From NCBI RefSeq assembly GCF_001039355.2, contig NW_019774513.1, positions 54,481 to 116,480 on the forward strand: DNA of 62,000 bases. The letters are read 5' to 3'. This document shows, piece after piece, positions 14,400-26,947 of the stretch. This stretch comes from Lingula anatina. Its lineage: Eukaryota; Brachiopoda; Lingulata; Lingulida; Lingulidae. Numbering within the stretch: position 1 is the stretch's first letter; the number at the start of each line of letters is the position of its first letter. Made by a program: the position numbers and the translations under genes. A model generated the notes under the pieces. It did no database searches, was not told the DNA's origin, and saw nothing but the letters and a program-made list of their open reading frames with translations.

Positions 14400-15900
14400 T
14401 CGTCCTCCTTATGCTAGCCTCGATGTCGAAAAATAATAGGCAAGATTAGAAAACGAGTGTTTCAAAATGATATTGAGAATTCATTTTACGTTTGGTAATA
14501 TTTAAACATGATCCCATGTTCATCGATCCATGGTTTGATATCCAATATATATATATAAAAGAGCTGTCATAGCTATATTTGTACATGTTGCAGCATTTCG
14601 GCAACAATTACCATTGTTTAGACTGTGATAAATTTTTATGGGAATTTTAAATCAGAACAGTTTTCATCAATCAAATAATCAAAATTTTGGTCAAGTAAAA
14701 TTGATATTATCAAGCAGTGACGGATTTTGGGGGGTGGGGGGTGAGGGGGATCCTGCTTTCCATTGCACCAAGTACTTAAACAAAATGAAACTTTTTGACA
14801 ATTTTTCTGGCCCAGGGGAACATAGTACCTATAGTATAACTGGGTATAGCCATGATACAAAGCTCCTTAAGTTTCAGTTTAAATATTTATAAAATGCATA
14901 TCCTTACATCATGTATAATTTGCCATTACTGAATCAATACAAAATACATTGGACGCAGTATAAAAATTAAAATTGAGTGACCTGGAACTAATACATTATC
15001 ATAGGTTTTGGGAATTAACATACGTTACCATTTAGGGCTCTTTGAGTAATGTAAATTAAGACATGGTAAAAATTAAAAATTTGAATTTAAATTGAGACAG
15101 TTGTGGATTTTTGTTCTATACACATATAGACTGTTTTAAAAAATTGAATACAACTTTGAATTCATTCAATTTTATTTTTTGACACTTCAGCATGTGAAAT
15201 GTACCTCTATATTGGATTTGGGTGTTATATGAACTAGTGTGTATATATTTATTTATATATATCTATGTCAATTATCAGCACATTTTTACTTTCCGTACCA
15301 GAACTTACTAGACACAATAAATATATTCAGACGACTGAGACGAGTATTAACTTGTCAACTTAGCAGACTTGCACATGCAGTAGAGAGCACATGAAAATTA
15401 CACTAATTTAGTCTAATTCAATTTAATTTGTCATACACACTCATGTCTTAATTAGCCTCAGAAAGTAGCATACAAGTTAACATCACTTTTCTGTCCTTTT
15501 TTTTTTCTCATCTAGAATGCTGCAGGCATACAATGACATGGACTTGATTGCAGAAGTGATTTATAAACTTGCCTCTTTTTGTCCATAGCAAAACACTGAA
15601 CATTACAGAAAATGGCATAATTGCCTTTGAGTAACAGTACATGTAGTTGCTGTGGTGGGATTTTCCCCATGTCTGCTGTATGTGTCCATGGATTAACTGT
15701 TAAAACAGACTCAGCGAGTCCTTTAACTTAAAACTCGAGATCCGTTTCTTCATCAGACCAATACATGTATCTGACATTTTCATGTTCATCTTCCAACTCT
15801 TCGAGATATCTGCTTCGTCTCAAGGACGGTTTTTTATTTTGACGCTGCATTTGGATCCTCTTTTTTCCTGTTTTTGGAATTACAATGGCATTATTATATG
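14400..15900. other. Intergenic, no gene seen
   Basis: AT-rich sequence upstream of kinase 1. Reading both strands gave only short frames without domain-like content. No structure was found apart from short AT runs. Confidence 0.5.
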
Positions 15901-17208
15901 TCAGATTTTTAAAAAATCAGCAAAGCTGTATAATGTACGGACAGAAAGTAGACAATATATAATGATGCACAAAATTGGTAACTGTCAATTCTGATGCAAT
16001 AATACATTACGCATCATGGCAAATTAAATACCAATAATTATGCAAAACAGGTGGATGTATATACAAGGCAGCAAAGCTGTCAAATGTACAGACAAAGAAC
16101 AGAAAATAAAGATGCAAATAAGTGAAAAATTAAATTTTCACAAAAAACTGTTAAATTGCCAGAAAAATTTACCAAACAGACTGCGTTGCCTATTGAAGCT
16201 GTATGTTAGACCCATGTTTCTTTCCTGTAAGTTTGAGAACAGTAAGTGACATGATTTCCCTTAAATGGTCATCATAGGAGCAGTGCCCAAAATAGGGGTT
16301 TCTTCAAATTTTGATGCAACATTACATAATGTTTAACAGCATAATGACAATCAAATGTTATTAATAAAATATTAGTAACATGGACATTCAGAAAATGTGA
16401 CAAGCAAAAGTCTTCAAGATCATGGAACTTTAAAGTCACACCTTGAAAATGCCAATATGTGAAAAATTAAATTTTCACAAAAAACTGTTTAACTGCCAAA
16501 ATAAATAAATAAATAAATAAAAATACCAAACAGACTGCATTGCCTACTGAAGCTGTATTTTAGTCCCATGTTTCTTTCCTGTAAGTTTGAGAACAGTAAG
16601 TGACATGATTTTCCTTAAATGGTCATCATGGAAGCAGTGCCCAAAATAGGGGTTTCTTCAAATTTTGATGCAATATTACATAATGTTTAACAGCTTAATG
16701 ACCATCAATTTTTAATTATAAAATATTTGTTTCACAGATATTCAGAAAATGTGACTAGCAAAGGTCTTCAGGCCCATGGAACTTCAAAGTCACGCCTTGA
16801 AAATGCCAAAATGTAAACAAGACAGCACTGTTCTGAAATGGGTTTATTTCCATTTTTAACACTTTTTTAACATAAAACAAAATAAACATTTTACTGCCAT
16901 TTTTATATGACCAACTAAGAAAATTGATGAGATGGGAAAAGTATCAATAGAACAGTGTTAAATGTCCAATTTCCTCCATTCTGAGATTCTGAACATAGTG
17001 GATGATTGAATCTGACAAACTGCAATGATATGAGTTTATTTCCATTTTTGACACTTTATTACACAATACATGATAACAAGTTTACCATGTTTTTTACATA
17101 ATCAACTAACAATGTTGTAAAGATGCAGGAAATATCAAACAAACACTTTTAGGCATCTTATTAGTTAAATAATGAGACTGTTAACATGCTTAAGAATTGA
17201 ATCTGAGG

Positions 17209-19447
17209 AAATGTGAAAAAAACAGTATAACTTCTAAAATAATGGCCCGATTATGCTGATTTTCGAACTCAACCTGCGTTTTAGTAAGATTGACCACTCC
17301 TGTGAGTATAATTACAATTGGCCAATCCGTTTTTCTTATATTGTGTTATCAGTGTTGCATTTATGCTGAAAATAGTGAAAAAACAGCATAAATTCCCTAA
17401 AAGTGACCCGATCATGCTGATTTTCGAACTTGACCTGCGTATTATGAATATTCATCAGTTCTGTAAGTTTCAAGTCAAAAGGTAAAATGGTTTTCCACTT
17501 ATCGTGTTATCGGTGCTGCATATATGCTGAAAAAAGTGAAAAAACAGCATAAATTCCCTAAAAGTGACCCGATCATGCTGATTTTCGAACTTGACCTGCG
17601 TATTATGAATATTCATCAGTTCTGTAAGTTTCAAGTCAAAAGGTAAAATGGTTTTCCACTTATCGTGTTATCGGTGCTGCATATATGCTGAAAAAAGTGA
17701 AAAAACAGCATAAATTCCCTAAAAGTGACCCGATCATGCTGATTTTCGAACTTGACCTGCGTATTATGAATATTCATCAGTTCTGTAAGTTTCAAGTCAA
17801 AAGGTAAAATGGTTTTCCACTTATCGTGTTATCGGTGCTGCATATATGCTGAAAAAAGTGAAAAAACAGCATAAATTCCCTAAAAGTGACCCGATCATGC
17901 TGATTTTCGAACTTGACCTGCGTATTATGAATATTCATCAGTTCTGTAAGTTTCAAGTCAAAAGGTAAAATGGTTTTCCACTTATCGTGTTATCGGTGCT
18001 GCATATATGCTGAAAAAAGTGAAAAAACAGCATAAATTCCCTAAAAGTGACCCGATCATGCTGATTTTCGAACTTGACCTGCGTATTATGAATATTCATC
18101 AGTTCTGTAAGTTTCAAGTCAAAAGGTAAAATGGTTTTCCACTTATCGTGTTATCGGTGCTGCATATATGCTGAAAAAAGTGAAAAAACAGCATAAATTC
18201 CCTAAAAGTGACCCGATCATGCTGATTTTCGAACTTGACCTGCGTATTATGAATATTCATCAGTTCTGTAAGTTTCAAGTCAAAAGGTAAAATGGTTTTC
18301 CACTTATCGTGTTATCGGTGCTGCATATATGCTGAAAAAAGTGAAAAAACAGCATAAATTCCCTAAAAGTGACCCGATCATGCTGATTTTCGAACTTGAC
18401 CTGCGTATTATGAATATTCATCAGTTCTGTAAGTTTCAAGTCAAAAGGTAAAATGGTTTTCCACTTATCGTGTTATCGGTGCTGCATATATGCTGAAAAA
18501 AGTGAAAAAACAGCATAAATTCCCTAAAAGTGACCCGATCATGCTGATTTTCGAACTTGACCTGCGTATTATGAATATTCATCAGTTCTGTAAGTTTCAA
18601 GTCAAAAGGTAAAATGGTTTTCCACTTATCGTGTTATCGGTGCTGCATATATGCTGAAAAAAGTGAAAAAACAGCATAAATTCCCTAAAAGTGACCCGAT
18701 CATGCTGATTTTCGAACTTGACCTGCGTATTATGAATATTCATCAGTTCTGTAAGTTTCAAGTCAAAAGGTAAAATGGTTTTCCACTTATCGTGTTATCG
18801 GTGCTGCATATATGCTGAAAAAAGTGAAAAAACAGCATAAATTCCCTAAAAGTGACCCGATCATGCTGATTTTCGAACTTGACCTGCGTATTATGAATAT
18901 TCATCAGTTCTGTAAGTTTCAAGTCAAAAGGTAAAATGGTTTTCCACTTATCGTGTTATCGGTGCTGCATATATGCTGAAAAAAGTGAAAAAACAGCATA
19001 AATTCCCTAAAAGTGACCCGATCATGCTGATTTTCGAACTTGACCTGCGTATTATGAATATTCATCAGTTCTGTAAGTTTCAAGTCAAAAGGTAAAATGG
19101 TTTTCCACTTATCGTGTTATCGGTGCTGCATATATGCTGAAAAAAGTGAAAAAACAGCATAAATTCCCTAAAAGTGACCCGATCATGCTGATTTTCGAAC
19201 TTGACCTGCGTATTATGAATATTCATCAGTTCTGTAAGTTTCAAGTCAAAAGGTAAAATGGTTTTCCACTTATCGTGTTATCGGTGCTGCATATATGCTG
19301 AAAAAAGTGAAAAAACAGCATAAATTCCCTAAAAGTGACCCGATCATGCTGATTTTCGAACTTGACCTGCGTATTATGAATATTCATCAGTTCTGCAAGT
19401 TTCAAGTCAAAAGGTAAAATGGTTTTCCACTTATCGTGTTATCGGTA
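17209..19447. repeat. 161-bp tandem array (satellite-like), about 14 monomers
   Basis: The motif ATCATGCTGATTTTCGAAC recurs every 161 bp exactly, at 17411, 17572, 17733 and on to 19343: 13 monomers that look identical apart from the final one. A diverged monomer precedes them (motif at 17250). The last carries TTCTGCAAG instead of TTCTGTAAG and then breaks at 19447 into a GACGACGGCGACGACAG stretch. Each monomer contains the inverted pair TATGCTG / CAGCATA around a 15-nt A-rich loop. A degraded orphan monomer lies at about 20660-21050. Confidence 0.95.
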
Positions 19448-20743
19448 AAAGTGCACGGCGACGACGGCGACGACAGACGCAGATGATGGCAATATGTACA
19501 GACACATCTGTGTCTGTACATAAAAATGTGTAAGTAACTCAATGCTTCAAGCCCTTTGATGTTCAAGTTCATACTTTGAAAATGCCAGAAATAGAAAAAT
19601 GAAAATTTCACAGAAAATTCATACATTTTAATAATAATAATGATAACCTATCAATTTAGCTGGTTTTCCAATTTGTCACTCCAAAGAATCACAAAATAAT
19701 AAGTAACAGTTTTCCTAGCAAAATGTTTGTGGTGGCAAAGTAAGTTTTTTGACAATTTTGATGCAATATATTACATAATGATTAACAGCATAATCACCAT
19801 TAATTTTTAATCATGTACTATACAAAACACTGACATTCACAAAATGTCAATACCATTTGACAGAATGCCTGTGGTAGTTTTTAGTCCCGCAATATAAATG
19901 CCAATATTTGAAAAAAAATTCACAAATAACTGCATACCTTACAGAAAAAAAATGCAATCATACTCAAGATACATCTCAGTCCCATGAATCTTTTTAGTAG
20001 GTTTGAGAATCATAAGAAATTGTTTTTCATTTAATCTTCTGTATTGCGGCAATTCCCAAAAAAGTACTTCTTCAATTTTAATGCAATATTACATAATGCT
20101 TAATTAACAGCATAATCACCAACTATTTTTCATAATATACTAAAAGTATCATGGGTATTCAAAAATGTGACTAGCAAAGTTCTTCAAGCCCATGGAAGTT
20201 GTAAGTCACACCTTAAAAATGCCAATTTGTGAAAAAATTAAAATTTCACAAAAAAATATTAATGAAATGAGTTTACTTCCATTTTCAAAACTTTTGTATA
20301 AGATACAAACTAACCAATTTACTATCATTGTTGTATGATCGACCAAAAAAATTGCTGAGATGGAAAAAAATATCAACATAGCAATTTTAAATGTCCAATT
20401 GCTTCATTCTGAGATTCTGAACAAAGCGAAGGATTGAATATGACAAACTGCAATGATACATGTATGAGTTATTTCCATTATTGACACATTATAACACAAC
20501 AAACAAAGACAGATTTACCATCATATTCATATAATCAACAATATTATTAAGATGCAGAGAATGTCAATAGAACACTTTAACATATCTAATTAGTTCAATA
20601 ATAACACTGTTAACATGCCTAAAAATTGAATCTTAGGAAAAACAAAATATATACGAAAAAAAAAAGGCATAACTTAACCGAAACTGGACTGATCAAGCTT
20701 ATTTTCAAACTTGATCTATATATTCGTCCTATGAATCAGACTA

Positions 20744-20986
20744 AGGCTGTGTTCACATGAAAAATCTATTTTCTAAAAATCTATTTGTGGTATCTTGTGA
20801 TCACGGTCTGTGTCCTGAATACCCCACGGCGTAATTACGGGCAATGCGAGCCAGTTACTTTCAAAGCTGTAATTAATTCTTGGCGCTGCCAGTAATTACA
20901 CCGAGGGGTATTCAGGGCACAGACCGTGATCACAAGATATTGCAAATAGATTTTTAGAAAATAGATTTTTCATGTGAACGCAGCCT
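20744..20986. mobile_element. Palindromic MITE inserted in a 161-bp-type monomer
   Basis: The terminal inverted repeats cover about 95 bp each and begin AGGCTGTGTTCACATG on the left and AGGCTGCGTTCACATG on the right (reverse complement). The arms meet around 20835-20900. Flanks are CTA on the left and AG or TAG on the right, so the target duplication is TA or a mutated TWA. Non-coding. The sequence on either side is one broken monomer of the neighbouring 161-bp repeat. Confidence 0.85.
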
Positions 20987-21679
20987 AGCAAAATATTACA
21001 TGGTTTTCAAGTTATCTGTATAATGGTGGATAAAATATGCTGAAAGAATGGGAATCAAGCCAAATGGTAATCTAATTTTCTAAATGCCCATGATATTTAT
21101 GGTAGATAATTAACAAGGCAGCAAAGCTGTCAAATGTACAGACAAAAAGCAGGAAATAACTATGCACAAAATAGGCTACTGTCAATTCTGATGCAAAAGT
21201 ACATTATGTTAAACTGCAAATTCAACATCAAATTTAAATTATGCTCAACAGGTAATACCAATGTAAGTAAAATGTGTAACAAGCATAAGGCTTCAGGCCC
21301 ATGGCAGTTCAAGTTCACACTTTGAAAATGTATAACTTCCAGAAAAAGAAGCCAATTAGACTGCTTTTCCAACTCAGGCTGCATTTTAGTCCTGTATTTC
21401 TTTNGTTACTTATTGTTTTTTCAACTTATAAGATTGATTCTGAAATTTGACATATAGCTCTATTAGAAAACCCGCTCTATTGGATTATAATTTTTTAACT
21501 GAATTTATGTAAATTTTTGTGAATTCTTATTTTTCTTATTTTGGCATTTTCAGTGTGAACTTGAACCCTCATGGACCTGAAGCCTATTTCATTGGTATTA
21601 CACTGTGACAAAAATTTTACCTCAGTAGAATGGATTTACTTAAAATATTTCATTCAAAACAATTCAGTCATACACGTAC

Positions 21680-24600
21680 CTTCAGACAACTCCAGTGTTT
21701 TTTGAAGCATCGTGACAAATTCCGTCTGGATTTTAAAATCTTTTTTGAATGTTGACACTTCATCTGCAAACAAATTCATGGATTGCACCCCTTCAGAAAG
21801 CTCTTGTTCAGCTCTAAATATGACAGAAAACAATATTAACAGACTAGCTGGTACTGTATGTCAGTGCCCCAGAGTTGTTTTAGTATCATTTTCGGCTAAA
21901 AAATTAAAAAGTTAAAAATACAAAGCAATGTTTGGAAAAACAAAATTGTTTGTCAGTAAGAGAAATCCACCCCCTTTCACATGAAAACACCCCCATTGTA
22001 ATTCAACACATAGGAGTATTTTGACAGACTTTCAAAGATGATAACCCATTGTTGTTACCCAGTATTATGGGCATGCAGATATTTAGTCGTGCCATTTCTC
22101 ACCAGACTAAGATTATACTATGCTAACTGATATTGCTTTAACATCAAAAGATTGCATAAACATTATCAAGGTATTTTGTACCAGAAGATCATCAGAGAGT
22201 CTATTGCTTTACCTGTTATATACAGGTTGTTACAAAAATCAAGAGTATAAATATGTAAAATACAAACCTTGAAGAGACAGACTTATATTCCTAAAATGAA
22301 ACAAATATTGAAACTTCTTTTTTTTTTACACAACAGAAATACATACAAACAAAAGAAATTTTAGATGAGAAGTTAATATAACTTTATGCAAAGTAAATTA
22401 ATTATTTTATTGTGTTCTAGCCATATAGCATATTTTACAAACAGTTACTGTAAGCATATGGTGTCAGGATCCATTTGAAAGGAGGATTGTATGAGAAACT
22501 GATAGTATACATGTTGGCTCTAGCTAATATTTGAATAGCTTGGCTTCTTATCCAATAATTACATTTTATCATATTATATTTTTGTAGCCATTAACTATAG
22601 AAACATATCATAACAATAATTTATTGTGCCTAGAAAGAATCAATAACATGCTGACAATCTTTGGCTGATATTTCAACTAAAAACAAAAGTTGAATGTAAA
22701 ATCTAGATGGTTGATGTTGGATGAGGAGGAAAGTGCATGTCTGCTCCCTTTTAAAATACAAAATAAATGTTAATCAAGGAGTTGTTTTATTTTTCTGTGT
22801 GCAGTGTTTAATTAAGACACTTAAAAATCTCTATGCGTGGTTACATAAGGTTAATAGTTTAAGTTTTTTTTTGTTTTTTTTTGATAATGGAGATGCAATT
22901 AATATTAAGTTTTCTAAAACTTACCATAAGAAAATGCACTGGGTCTTCTTCCTCAAGAATCTTTCTTGTCATTTCTGCCAAATCACCAGTTGTAGCTGCC
23001 TTTGAGCCACATGCCAACTTCGCCTGTTCGATTTTCTTCAACTTAACTGATTCATCCTGGAAATCAGCTCTACTGATTTTATTTTCTACTCACAATTTGT
23101 TGAAGTTCAGCATGAAGTCTGTTAAGGATTCACTTTGTACCACCTGTATTTCTTTTACTGTACAGAACAGAAAAACAATTTAAGTGGTCTGCTTTTCACT
23201 TATGCAGCTACTGCTCAAAAGAAATGTTCTTATTTCAAGAATTTATGACTTAAAAAAATGCAGTATTTAAAAAAGATCGAGTAATTATCATTGTTTGTAG
23301 ACATTTAACTTCCAGTCGAAAAAAAAAAAAAACTTGATCTTTCATCCCCCTTCCCTCTCAGTGACTCCTCCCCCAAGGGCTACAGGGCTGAGAATCCTTC
23401 TCACCTGTTTTAGTTCAGAGATCATCTCAAGTTCCTTACTCTGAACTCGATGAATTATCCCCGCACATTCTCTTTTCACTTTCTCACACAGTTTATCACA
23501 GTTTTCCTAAAAAAGATTGTTAGCATTACAATTTAAAAAAAAAAGTTTTAATGCAGCTTACGAGTAAAAATTTACAAATTCTAACATATCCACATGTTCT
23601 CTGGAGCAATATTTTACAAAAGATACAAACATTTGTTTTCTTTAAGCCATTTTCCAGAATCCTGTTTTCCTCTAGAAATCTCTGTTCCCTTTCTTCCAGT
23701 CTGGTCAGATATGTCTGTGCATTTGACTGAAATTATAAACATATAACTGGTAATGATTGCATGTTTTACTCAATATGTTTCAGATATAGACTGGACATAA
23801 AGAAACAAATATACGTCAACCACTGGGCCCTTACTTAGTTTTAAGGTGAACACCAGTGTCAGATGGTGACTGCATTAACATGGTCAGACACAGTGAGCAG
23901 GCAGATAAGACTTTTTTTGTCTTGACACAAAATAAAAAATGGTTTGATCCACTGCTCACACTAAAACCAATTTGTAGCAATGAAATATGTTATATAATAA
24001 ATATCTCAGACATGGGGGAAGGTGAAGATCTGCACTACCCCAGTACAAGAAATCTTCACGTCTACCAAATTCGGTGGTGGTCAGAACTAATTAAGTGTTT
24101 TTTCCATTAGCCTATGTTTACATGCGATTTATTTCAATTTTTTGTTTCACATAACTCTTGCTGGTTTAGAGGATCTATATTCTCAAAAATTTTGCTGGTC
24201 CTCTGGTTCTTCAAGAAGTCATGAATGGTTGGACCAACTGTTTCCCAATGTCTTAATAGTACTGAAGAGTACATGTACATGTAGCCAAAGTCTGCTAACA
24301 CTGATATATGAACATGAACATTTAATTTGCATACATGTTAAATGCGCAGACACATTATGGCAAATGATGTTTCAAAATACCTTCTTTTTCTGAAATTCCA
24401 TGCCAATTTCCCCAAACTTATGCCCACTGTGTTCACCCACAAGAGCACAGAGATGGCACACTGGAATAATACACTGGGTGCAGAAAATCTCTAACATCTT
24501 CTTGTGCTTCTTACACATTGGTTGAGGCCTGGTGTTTTTAAGCTCCTCAGAAGTTTTGATGATGTGTAAGGCAAAAGGGCCCTTTAGCGGGTGCGCACTG

Positions 24601-25172
24601 ACAAAACAGGCATCGCAATAGAACATCTGACACTGTTGACATCCTTTGGTGGCCTTGGTCGGTTGACCCTCACAAAAATGACACAATATGTCATCTTTGG
24701 TGACACCTTCAAACTCCGAAGGTTGCTGGTCTTTGCTTTGCATCTGTCGCCTGCTGGCCTCTGCTACATGTACATGTACATCTTTTGATTCTAGTTGTGT
24801 TTTGGTTGCGTTAGCTTTTTCTTTTTCATAACTTTCAACAATGTTGCGAAGCGCGCGGTTAACAGGAAACTCGTCAAGCCCTTTCTTGGTCAACTTGTGA
24901 ACTACTCTGCAAGACGGACAGGTGAAGCTCAGTGGAGTTTTGCCCTTTTTCGGGAAACGTTTTGCCGACACAAACTGATCAGCACAGGTGACAGTGGTGT
25001 TTCCAGGGACTGTTGTTGCAGCTGCTCCGTCCCCACCTGCCAGGCTGCCTTTTCCATCCCCGTGCTTGATCCATTCCCACATACATTCACGACAGACGTT
25101 ATGAGAGCAGGGGAGCAAAATAGGGTCTTTGAAAAGTTCCAAACAAACAGGGCAGATAAGTTCTTCGTTCAT
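21680..25172 (-). CDS. TRIM-family RING/B-box/coiled-coil protein, with in-frame TGA; 3' end not found
   Basis: Exons on the minus strand: 25172-24381 (264 codons), 23726-23631 (96 bp), 23506-23405, 23143-22925 (219 bp), 22290-22268 (23 bp), 21813-21680 (donor GTACG). Exon 1 encodes a RING finger (CPVCLELFKDPILLPCSHNVC, split by a long insert before CPSC), B-box 1 (CHFC...CQQC) and B-box 2 (CKKH...CTQC...CHLC...H). The next exons encode a coiled coil. The 96-, ~220- and 23-bp exons match the usual exon plan of TRIM genes, which are ubiquitin E3 ligases. Codon 348, in the 219-bp exon at 23092-23090, is TGA, and the frame continues normally after it. The last visible exon ends on a good donor, but no SPRY or other terminal exon is visible before the repeat complex and the N at 21404. 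So this is a truncated allele, a decaying gene or a sequence error. The RING resembles TRIM36/46-like members; subfamily uncertain. Confidence 0.8.
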
Positions 25173-25217
25173 GTCTGTTCCTCTTTCTAATACTTTTCTC
25201 AGTTACTTTCTCTTTCC

Positions 25218-25231
25218 AAATCACGTGATTT
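25218..25231. promoter_or_regulatory. Palindromic E-box upstream of TRIM gene
   Basis: AAATCACGTGATTT, a perfect 14-bp palindrome around CACGTG, lies about 46 bp upstream of the TRIM start codon. It may be a bHLH-ZIP site in the promoter or 5' UTR. Function is inferred from position only. Confidence 0.4.
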
Positions 25232-26840
25232 AAAATGCCAAGACGAAACGTAGGAAGATAAAGTTGAGATTTTTTTACCACACAAATGAGTTATTTTAAG
25301 AAGGCTTAGTGAAAGTATGCGATCAAAAAAGGAGACAGCATTAGACGCAATAAAATAGCTTTTAGTCCGCGCTTTTACTGTCTCATTTGATGAGTTGACT
25401 GCCCTCTGGTGAGCAAATTGAACATGATCGAAAGCGGCTGCGCAGTGGCCTAGATTTCTCGTGACCTATATCGGCATCAATATATACTGTGTGTGGCTAA
25501 CTGTGGCGTGATCCTATGTTTGCTAACTCACTTAAGAGCACAGGTAGACTAGGAGTGATATTTGGACAACTCAAAGCAGGTGGTATTCACCAGACATTTT
25601 CTCTCTCTTTTTTTTTTTTTTGGCAGATCTTAATATCGCATCGTACAGGTGTAAAGTTATACCGGTATCTATGTTGATAAGCACGATAACTGCAAGTTTT
25701 AACTTTATCTTTAGAGTACATGTACATAATGTTTAACTTACATTTCGTTAAACTGAAGGCTGTGAGGCATTGTTATTTGTGTGGTGACTGTTGCTTATGT
25801 ACCTATTTATTGCCTTACACCCGCCGAATAGAGCTGTGCACTATAGCGCTGACATTTCTCAGATTTTCAGATTTTTGTTTACTTGTAATTGATAATTTAA
25901 TTATTAATAGTCTAAGTTATCTGTGACGTCACAATTTTCTTTGGCTGTTATTGGAGCGTTTGTTTTCTTAGGCCGTTCCGCACTGTTGGTTCCGCAAGCC
26001 AGCAGTCACAACAATTAAACGTTCCGTCTTTTATGAACGTTCCGTCGTTCATCTAAATGATCGCTGTGGCCTTCCTAGACTAATTCTACACACAAAGCAT
26101 ATGTTAGGTCTCAGAAAGGATGATATTGAATGTTTGAATGATAGCAATCGCTTCTTCACACCAAACCAACACCTATACAGGCCCATTAAACCAGATTCAA
26201 GGAGATGGCATTCTGGACATACAGCTCACAAAATGCCAAGGATGTCTCAGCGTGTCAACGAGTATAGGTCACATACAAAAAAGTTGTGTCATACGGGATC
26301 ACATTTATATTCAGTTGGATACTACAAGGATAGAAACTAGTCAATGAGACGCCGGGTATGTTATCTATTCAGAAAAAAGACAAAATGAAAAAGACAGCTT
26401 CGTTGGAAAGTCTACAAATAGGGTGTTGGAATGTACCACGCTCGGCTGTCACCTTGATTGGATAGTAAACGGTTGTCGTAAAATCGCTAAATGATATTAA
26501 AACCCGGTGCATAAACTTGAAAACCACCTAGGACAACCTTACACTGCCACATTAATCCAATACAATGCAAAAATAAACTATAACAAGTGGTTAAAGCCTT
26601 CAAACCGAATGTCGTAAAGTCCCCATATACCTCCATAGAGACAATAAAATAGAATAAGCTTCTGAAACAAGAAGCCACAATTTTAAACATAATAATCTAA
26701 ATAAAATACTGCCGGGCATCGGAGCGGCCTAAAACTTGGCACGCTTACCGCAAATACTGCAGGCTACATCATCCCGTCGCTCGTTTGTAAATTCCGTGCA
26801 TCAATCAAACCGTAAATCAAAATTCCACCTCTGATGTTTA
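25232..26840. other. Intergenic between TRIM and the LINE
   Basis: No convincing gene. It holds a 12-bp CRE palindrome TGTGACGTCACA (25922-25933) and a cluster of GTTCCG hexamers (25973-26045). Overlapping short frames at about 26101-26347 match no family I recognise and may be old transposon sequence. Confidence 0.5.
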
Positions 26841-26947
26841 TATCGGTCCTCTCTAACCTACCATTACGAAAAAGAAGCTATGCCATTGGACAATGCGACC
26901 TCTGCGGTTACGTCATTTCCTGAATTGGATTGTAGAGAGGACCGATA
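26841..26947. repeat. 107-bp element with 15-bp perfect inverted ends
   Basis: TATCGGTCCTCTCTA at 26841-26855 is exactly inverted as TAGAGAGGACCGATA at 26933-26947. The LINE homology begins immediately after the right end. It could be a tiny MITE or a hairpin. Confidence 0.7.

Larger units (their letters stand above)
15910..21600. repeat. Composite repeat complex flanking a 161-bp array
   Basis: Related blocks recur throughout in one orientation. 'aaagctgt.aaatgtac.gaca' occurs at about 15920, 16073 and 21123. 'ttttgatgcaa..ttacataatg' occurs at about 16305, 16662, 19755 and 20075. 'aaagtcacaccttgaaaatgcc' and its variants occur at about 16430, 16785, 19565, 20205 and 21310. The interval between copies is roughly 320-355 bp, giving imperfect tandem units left and right of the 161-bp array. 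A block from about 21541 is an inverted copy, after an N at 21404. A homologous stretch lies at 41177-41424. There is no transposase or replicase ORF. The layout resembles non-autonomous elements with central tandem repeats (Helitron-associated HINE or 'pearl' type in bivalves); this classification is inference. Confidence 0.65.

Noticed and set aside
17209-19447. Regular repeats considered as a CRISPR array
   Set aside because: Whole 161-bp units are identical with no unique spacers, and the window is eukaryotic.
23069-23092. A 24-bp micro-intron (GTGAG...AGTAG) removing the TRIM TGA
   Set aside because: Far below the size of spliceable introns, and the unspliced exon already has the length and phase expected of a TRIM coiled-coil exon.
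4651-25172. Kinase 1 and TRIM as a co-functional immune module
   Set aside because: Neighbourhood alone is weak evidence in animal genomes and a 6-kb repeat complex separates them; no shared motif was seen.
26101-26347. Overlapping frames of 69-79 codons upstream of the LINE
   Set aside because: No domain recognised, no start context or splice evidence; more likely old transposon or chance.
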